A DNA stretch of 25,278 nucleotides from Microcaldota archaeon (lineage in GTDB: Archaea; Micrarchaeota; Micrarchaeia; Burarchaeales; Fermentimicrarchaeaceae): contig JAPLWT010000059.1 in NCBI GenBank assembly GCA_026396455.1, forward strand, positions 1-25,278, written 5' to 3'. Below the pieces are notes generated by a model that saw only the letters and a list, made by a program, of their open reading frames with translations, had not been told where the DNA came from and made no database searches. Of this stretch, positions 22,005 to 25,278 are shown piece after piece (the stretch's first letter is position 1; every line of letters begins with the position of its first letter). The position numbers and the translations under genes are program-made.

Positions 22005-22940
22005 TCACTCTATAAGTGTTCCTGCATCTCCTTTCATCGCATCCTCCAAATACTTGGGGCTTGTGATTATTGTTTTCCCCCCTTTTAGAGCGAAATCTAT
22101 TGCTGCCTGAACTTTCGGTCCCATGCTGCCAGGGGCGAAATGGCCCTCCTTCAAGTATCTGGCTGCATCCTCTGGTGTCGTCTTCCTAAGCTCCATCTCG
22201 CATCCTCTTCCCTTCCGGTAGTTCAGGAAGACTGCTTTGATATCTGTCAATATGATGAGCATATCCGCCTTGACATCCTCAGCCAAGACAGCAGCCGCCA
22301 AATCTTTGTCTATGACTGCCTCAACTCCCCAGAACATGTTCCTCCTTTTGACAACTGGTATGCCCCCTCCACCCGATGCTATGACAATCACGCCGCCCTT
22401 GATCATCCTACTTATAGCATCCTTCTCGACAATCTCCTTTGGCCTTGGCGAGGGCACCACCCTCCTGTACCCCCTTCCCGCATCCTCCTTGAAGAGAGAG
22501 CCTGTCTGCCTGCTGAGCTTCCCAGCTTCCTGCTTTGAGTAGAACGGGCCTATCGGCTTTGTTGGGTTCTTGAAAGCCTCATCTGTCTCGTCAACACGCA
22601 CCTGTGTGACAATAGTTGCAACCGGTCTGTTAATCCCCCTTTTAATAAGCTCTGCCCTCAGGGCCCTCTGAAGCATGTAGCCTATCTCGCCCTGGCTCTC
22701 TGCAACGCACACATCGAGCGGCATTGCAGGTACCTCGTCTCTCCCCTTCTCCTGCTGTATGAGTATGCTGCCAACCTGCGGTCCGTTTCCATGGGTGATT
22801 ATCACTCTATAGCCTCTCTCAATAAGGCCTGCTATGCGCTTGGCTGTCCTCCTGGCGTTTTCAAGCTGGGCATCAAAAGTCCCGCTCTCCCCTTTCCTCA
22901 AGAGCATGTTGCCTCCGAGAGCGATAACGAGAGTCTTCAT
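22005..22940 (-). CDS. arcC: carbamate kinase
   Basis: Interconverts carbamoyl phosphate plus ADP with carbamate plus ATP; in fermenters it makes ATP from arginine or related compounds. The 311-residue length is exactly family-like. Motifs are ALGGNMLL at 7-14, ITHGNGPQVG at 48-57, SGGGGIPVV at 189-197, DKDLAAAVLA at 211-220, LTDIKAVFLNY at 231-241 and FAPGSMGPKVQAA at 268-280. The start is ATG 22938-22940, which gives the canonical MKTLVIALGGN. A longer in-frame start at 22997 would add an unlikely 19-residue leader running into the divergent gene. A TATA-like TTTAATAA about 25 bases upstream suggests a leaderless mRNA. No arginine deiminase or carbamoyltransferase gene is in the window. Confidence 0.95.
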   Translation of the reverse strand: MKTLVIALGGNMLLRKGESGTFDAQLENARRTAKRIAGLIERGYRVIITHGNGPQVGSILIQQEKGRDEVPAMPLDVCVAESQGEIGYMLQRALRAELIKRGINRPVATIVTQVRVDETDEAFKNPTKPIGPFYSKQEAGKLSRQTGSLFKEDAGRGYRRVVPSPRPKEIVEKDAISRMIKGGVIVIASGGGGIPVVKRRNMFWGVEAVIDKDLAAAVLAEDVKADMLIILTDIKAVFLNYRKGRGCEMELRKTTPEDAARYLKEGHFAPGSMGPKVQAAIDFALKGGKTIITSPKYLEDAMKGDAGTLIE

Positions 22941-22984
22941 AATGCTTATTAAAATGTTGATTATTAAATGTTTGGTGGGAGAGG
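22941..22984. promoter_or_regulatory. divergent promoter between carbamate kinase and the HAD-mtnA-aldolase operon
   Basis: The 44-base gap is AT-rich. TTATTAAAA (22947-22954) suits the rightward operon. Its GGTGGGAG ribosome-binding region at about 22974-22981 precedes ATG 22985. TTTAATAA on the other strand suits the leftward gene. The two promoters overlap, so they may interfere with each other. Confidence 0.45.
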
Positions 22985-23638
22985 ATGATAAAAGCAATCA
23001 TATTCGACTTTGACGGGGTGGTAGCGCACAGCGAGCCGCTCCACAGGAAATCCTTCAACATGACTCTCAAGCAGCTTGGCATAACCATACCACGGAAGCT
23101 ATACTGGGAAAAGTATGTCGGGCTTGGTTCCCTGAGCATAATGGAGGATATCTTCAGAACTCATGGCATAAGAAGGAGCGCCAGGTTCTGGGTGGGGAAG
23201 AGGATGAAGGTGTTCAGGGAGCTCGTGAAGAGGGAAGGCGTAAGGCCTGTCAAAGGGTTCATGAAATTCAACAGGCTTCTTGACAAGATAGGAATGAAGA
23301 AGATAATTGCCTCAGGCGGGTACAGGAAGAACGTTCTGGTAATGCTGAAGTACCTCAAGCTGGACAGGGAGTTCCAGTTCATCTCAAGGGAGGATGTCAA
23401 GAAAAGGAAGCCGGACCCTGAAGCCTTGCTGCTTGCCGCAAAGAGATTGGGAGTGAAGCCTTCAGAATGCCTTGTCTTTGAGGACTCTCCCTATGGGATT
23501 GAGGCTGCGAGGAGGGCTGGGATGAAATGTGTTGCCCTTACCACTTCCCTTCCCAGGAGGTATTTCAGGAAGAGCTGCATTGTGGTGAAAGACTTCAGAG
23601 AGGTAGATTTGAATTTTTTGAACAGGGTGATTGATTGA
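22985..23638 (+). CDS. HAD-superfamily phosphatase (beta-phosphoglucomutase/phosphoglycolate-phosphatase-like)
   Basis: A 217-residue haloacid dehalogenase family hydrolase. Motif I is IFDFDGVV with nucleophile D8 and acid/base D10. The helical cap follows. Motif II is IASGG, motif III is KKRKPDPEAL, and motif IV is VFEDSPYGIEAA. All catalytic residues are present, so it should be active on a small phosphorylated metabolite; the substrate is unknown. It begins a tight operon: its TGA overlaps the TTG start of mtnA by four bases. A damage-control or pathway phosphatase role beside mtnA and the aldolase is inference. Confidence 0.9.
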   Translation: MIKAIIFDFDGVVAHSEPLHRKSFNMTLKQLGITIPRKLYWEKYVGLGSLSIMEDIFRTHGIRRSARFWVGKRMKVFRELVKREGVRPVKGFMKFNRLLDKIGMKKIIASGGYRKNVLVMLKYLKLDREFQFISREDVKKRKPDPEALLLAAKRLGVKPSECLVFEDSPYGIEAARRAGMKCVALTTSLPRRYFRKSCIVVKDFREVDLNFLNRVID

Positions 23639-24660
23639 AGGTCAAGGTTGAAGGGAAGGTTCTCAATTATAAGAATATCTGGTTTGAAGGAGGAAAGCTT
23701 CACTTCATAGACCAGACTAAACTGCCCTTCAAGTTTTCAATTTTTACCTCGAATAATTACAGACAGACTGCAGCTGCAATCAAGGAGATGAAAGTCAGAG
23801 GAGCTCCGGCTATAGGAGTTGCTGCTGCTTATGCTCTAGCACAGGCTGCGCTTGAGTTCGAAGGGGAGAACCTTGACGGCTTTGTTGCCCATATCAAAAA
23901 GGCTTCCTCAGCCATGAAGGGGACGAGGCCGACTGCCGTGGATTTGTTTAATGCAGTTGATGAAATCCTAAAAGTTCTGGAAAAAGGCAGGAATGTGGAA
24001 GATTGCAGGGAGCTCATTCTTAACAAAGCTGAAGCTCTCGCCGAGGGGAGTCTTCAGGCATGCAGGAGGATTGGTGCGAATGGGGAGAAGCTGGTAAAAG
24101 ATGGCTCATCCATCCTGACACACTGCAATGCAGGTGCACTCGCCTGCGTTGATTATGGAACTGCTTTAGCTCCTTTAAGGCTGGCGCATTCCAGAGGAAA
24201 GAAAATATTTGTTTTTGTCGACGAGACCCGACCTAGGCTGCAGGGTGCATTAACCGAATGGGAGCTGCAGAATGAGGGTATCCCGCATGCGGTGATTGTG
24301 GACAATGCGGCTGGCTTCTACATGCAGAGAAAAGAGATAGATCTGTGTATAGTGGGGGCAGACAGAATTGCTGTTAAAAATGGTTATTTTGCAAACAAGG
24401 TTGGGACCTACGAGAAGGCAGTCCTTGCAAAAGAGAATAACATTCCTTTCTACGTAGCTGCTCCAATGAGCTCATTTGATTTCAGTATTAAGGAAATTCC
24501 AATTGAGGAGAGAAGCGGGGAGGAGGTTCTGTACATCGGTGGGAGAAGGATTTTTGCAAAGGGAGCCAGAGCTAAGAACCCGGCTTTTGACATCACTCCT
24601 CTGGAATACGTGACTGCAGTTATAACCGAGACAGGAGTTTTCAAACCCGCGGAGCTGTAG
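23635..24660 (+). CDS. mtnA: methylthioribose-1-phosphate isomerase (MtnA family)
   Basis: Converts 5-methylthioribose-1-phosphate to methylthioribulose-1-phosphate in salvage of methylthioadenosine, the by-product of SAM use. The 341-residue protein shows KVRGAPAIG at 53-61, LTHCNAGALA at 161-170 with catalytic C164, DETRPRLQGALTEWEL at 196-211, GADRIAVKNGYFANKVGTY at 241-259 with catalytic D242, and NPAFDITPLEYVTAVITETG near 315-334. The N-terminal RGAPAIG favours MtnA over the related ribose-1,5-bisphosphate isomerase and eIF2B subunits. It starts at TTG 23635, overlapping the HAD stop (TTGA), so translation is coupled. The aldolase follows after a single base. Confidence 0.93.
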   Translation: MKVKVEGKVLNYKNIWFEGGKLHFIDQTKLPFKFSIFTSNNYRQTAAAIKEMKVRGAPAIGVAAAYALAQAALEFEGENLDGFVAHIKKASSAMKGTRPTAVDLFNAVDEILKVLEKGRNVEDCRELILNKAEALAEGSLQACRRIGANGEKLVKDGSSILTHCNAGALACVDYGTALAPLRLAHSRGKKIFVFVDETRPRLQGALTEWELQNEGIPHAVIVDNAAGFYMQRKEIDLCIVGADRIAVKNGYFANKVGTYEKAVLAKENNIPFYVAAPMSSFDFSIKEIPIEERSGEEVLYIGGRRIFAKGARAKNPAFDITPLEYVTAVITETGVFKPAEL

Positions 24661-24661
24661 A

Positions 24662-25258
24662 ATGGCAGAAAAGTATACTGGAGTTAAATTCCAAATTGGA
24701 AAGAATGCACTAGAGAAAAGGCCAGCAGCTGAGTCCAACATGGACATTGTTCGTGAGATGATTCTATGTGCCAAAATTCTGAGCAGGTTTGGCTGGGCTC
24801 CTGCCAATGCAGGCAACATAAGCGCCAGGATTAAGGATGGGATGCTGATTAAGGCAACTGGATGCGAGATGGGAAACCTAAAGCCAGGTGATTTCACCCT
24901 TGTGAAAGAGATTGATTTAGAAAAATTCATATTGAAAAAAGCCATAGGCCTAAAAACTCCTTCCTCAGAGACTCCCATGCATTATCTCATCTACAAGGAG
25001 AGGAAGGATGTCAATTCAGTAATACATGTGCATGATGAAGCCCTTTTGAAAAAGGAAGTTTACGAGAAATTGAAGATAAACTGCACAAAAAGGGAATTTC
25101 CCTATGGGAGCAAAGAATCTGCAGAGGCAGCATTCAAAGTTCTCAGGAATAAAAAAATCGCAATCTTGAAAAATCACGGAGTTGTGAGTGTTGGTGTAGG
25201 GGTTGGTGATGCAATGCAGAATATTCTGGAAGCGCACGAAAGAATTCTTAGACTATGA
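24662..25258 (+). CDS. class II aldolase (MtnB/FucA-like superfamily)
   Basis: Zinc-dependent class II aldolase/adducin family protein, 198 residues. NAGNISARI at about 49-57 is the phosphate-binding loop. SSETPMHYLIY at 101-111 carries the catalytic glutamate E103. HVHD gives zinc ligands H122 and H124, and KNHGVVSVG gives the third zinc ligand H172. The family includes fuculose-1-phosphate aldolase, which cleaves ketose-1-phosphates to DHAP plus an aldehyde, and MtnB, which dehydrates methylthioribulose-1-phosphate. Adjacency to mtnA makes that compound the likely substrate here. The sequence does not tell aldolase from dehydratase. The ATG lies two bases after the mtnA stop; the gene ends 20 bases before the window edge. 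Confidence 0.9.
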   Translation: MAEKYTGVKFQIGKNALEKRPAAESNMDIVREMILCAKILSRFGWAPANAGNISARIKDGMLIKATGCEMGNLKPGDFTLVKEIDLEKFILKKAIGLKTPSSETPMHYLIYKERKDVNSVIHVHDEALLKKEVYEKLKINCTKREFPYGSKESAEAAFKVLRNKKIAILKNHGVVSVGVGVGDAMQNILEAHERILRL

Positions 25259-25278
25259 CCATTCAGCCAGAACCTCTC

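Noticed and set aside
23635..24660. Ribose-1,5-bisphosphate isomerase of the archaeal AMP-RuBisCO pathway.
   Set aside because: The N-terminal VRGAPAIG and GADRIAVNG-type motifs fit MtnA better, and no AMP phosphorylase or RuBisCO gene is in the window.

Overview
The window reads as an archaeal chromosome segment, most likely from a DPANN-type lineage; the phylum cannot be fixed from sequence alone. Archaeal markers are the archaeal-type S-adenosylmethionine synthetase, the FEN1 flap endonuclease with a C-terminal PIP box, aMBF1 (zinc ribbon plus HTH), KaiC-like ATPases, archaeal-type SecF/SecD, and pilin-like proteins with class III signal peptides. One of these carries the N-terminal motif KRAQVALEFLTTYGWVIVG, a type common in DPANN genomes. 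Promoters show TATA-like boxes at archaeal distances. Some genes look leaderless, while others carry GGTG or GAGGTGG ribosome-binding sites. Coding density is very high, and no tRNA, rRNA, CRISPR array or insertion sequence was seen.

Layout, left to right. Bases 1-2328 (minus) hold purB then purM (purM cut by the window edge), for purine synthesis. Bases 2438-3646 (plus) hold the SAM synthetase. Bases 3666-6968 (minus) are a tight three-gene operon: an eight-TM protein with a degenerate KaiC-like domain, an intact KaiC-like ATPase, and a two-TM protein with a duplicated external domain. Bases 7129-8793 (plus) encode an unrecognised, helix-rich protein with several HTH-like segments. Bases 8920-10400 (minus) are aMBF1 then FEN1. 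Bases 10461-11933 (plus) are a site-2 protease, which runs tail to tail with ftsZ (11937-12974, minus).

Bases 13152-17292 (plus) form a cell-surface block: a pilin-like protein, then a 1166-residue surface protein with a pilin-like anchor, Ig-like domains and a long beta-helix interrupted by 37-residue proline-rich repeats. Bases 17427-18225 (plus) hold two overlapping unknown ORFs, a peptide-motif-repeat protein and a membrane-active protein, possibly one gene split by a frame change. Then come a sugar-nucleotide epimerase (18213-19139, minus), secF-secD (19237-22004, plus), carbamate kinase (22005-22940, minus), and a HAD phosphatase - mtnA - class II aldolase operon (22985-25258, plus).

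How the genes fit together. The SAM synthetase makes SAM. The mtnA-aldolase pair at the right end could recycle the methylthioadenosine by-product of SAM use down to DHAP plus an aldehyde. SecDF would support export of the surface proteins, the epimerase could supply sugars for their many N-glycosylation sequons, and the site-2 protease is a membrane protease of unknown target. The best candidate for an undescribed system is the three-gene KaiC/pseudo-KaiC membrane operon at 3666-6968. The DIF-motif protein pair at 17427-18225, the repeat-bearing beta-helix adhesin and the orphan HTH protein come next.
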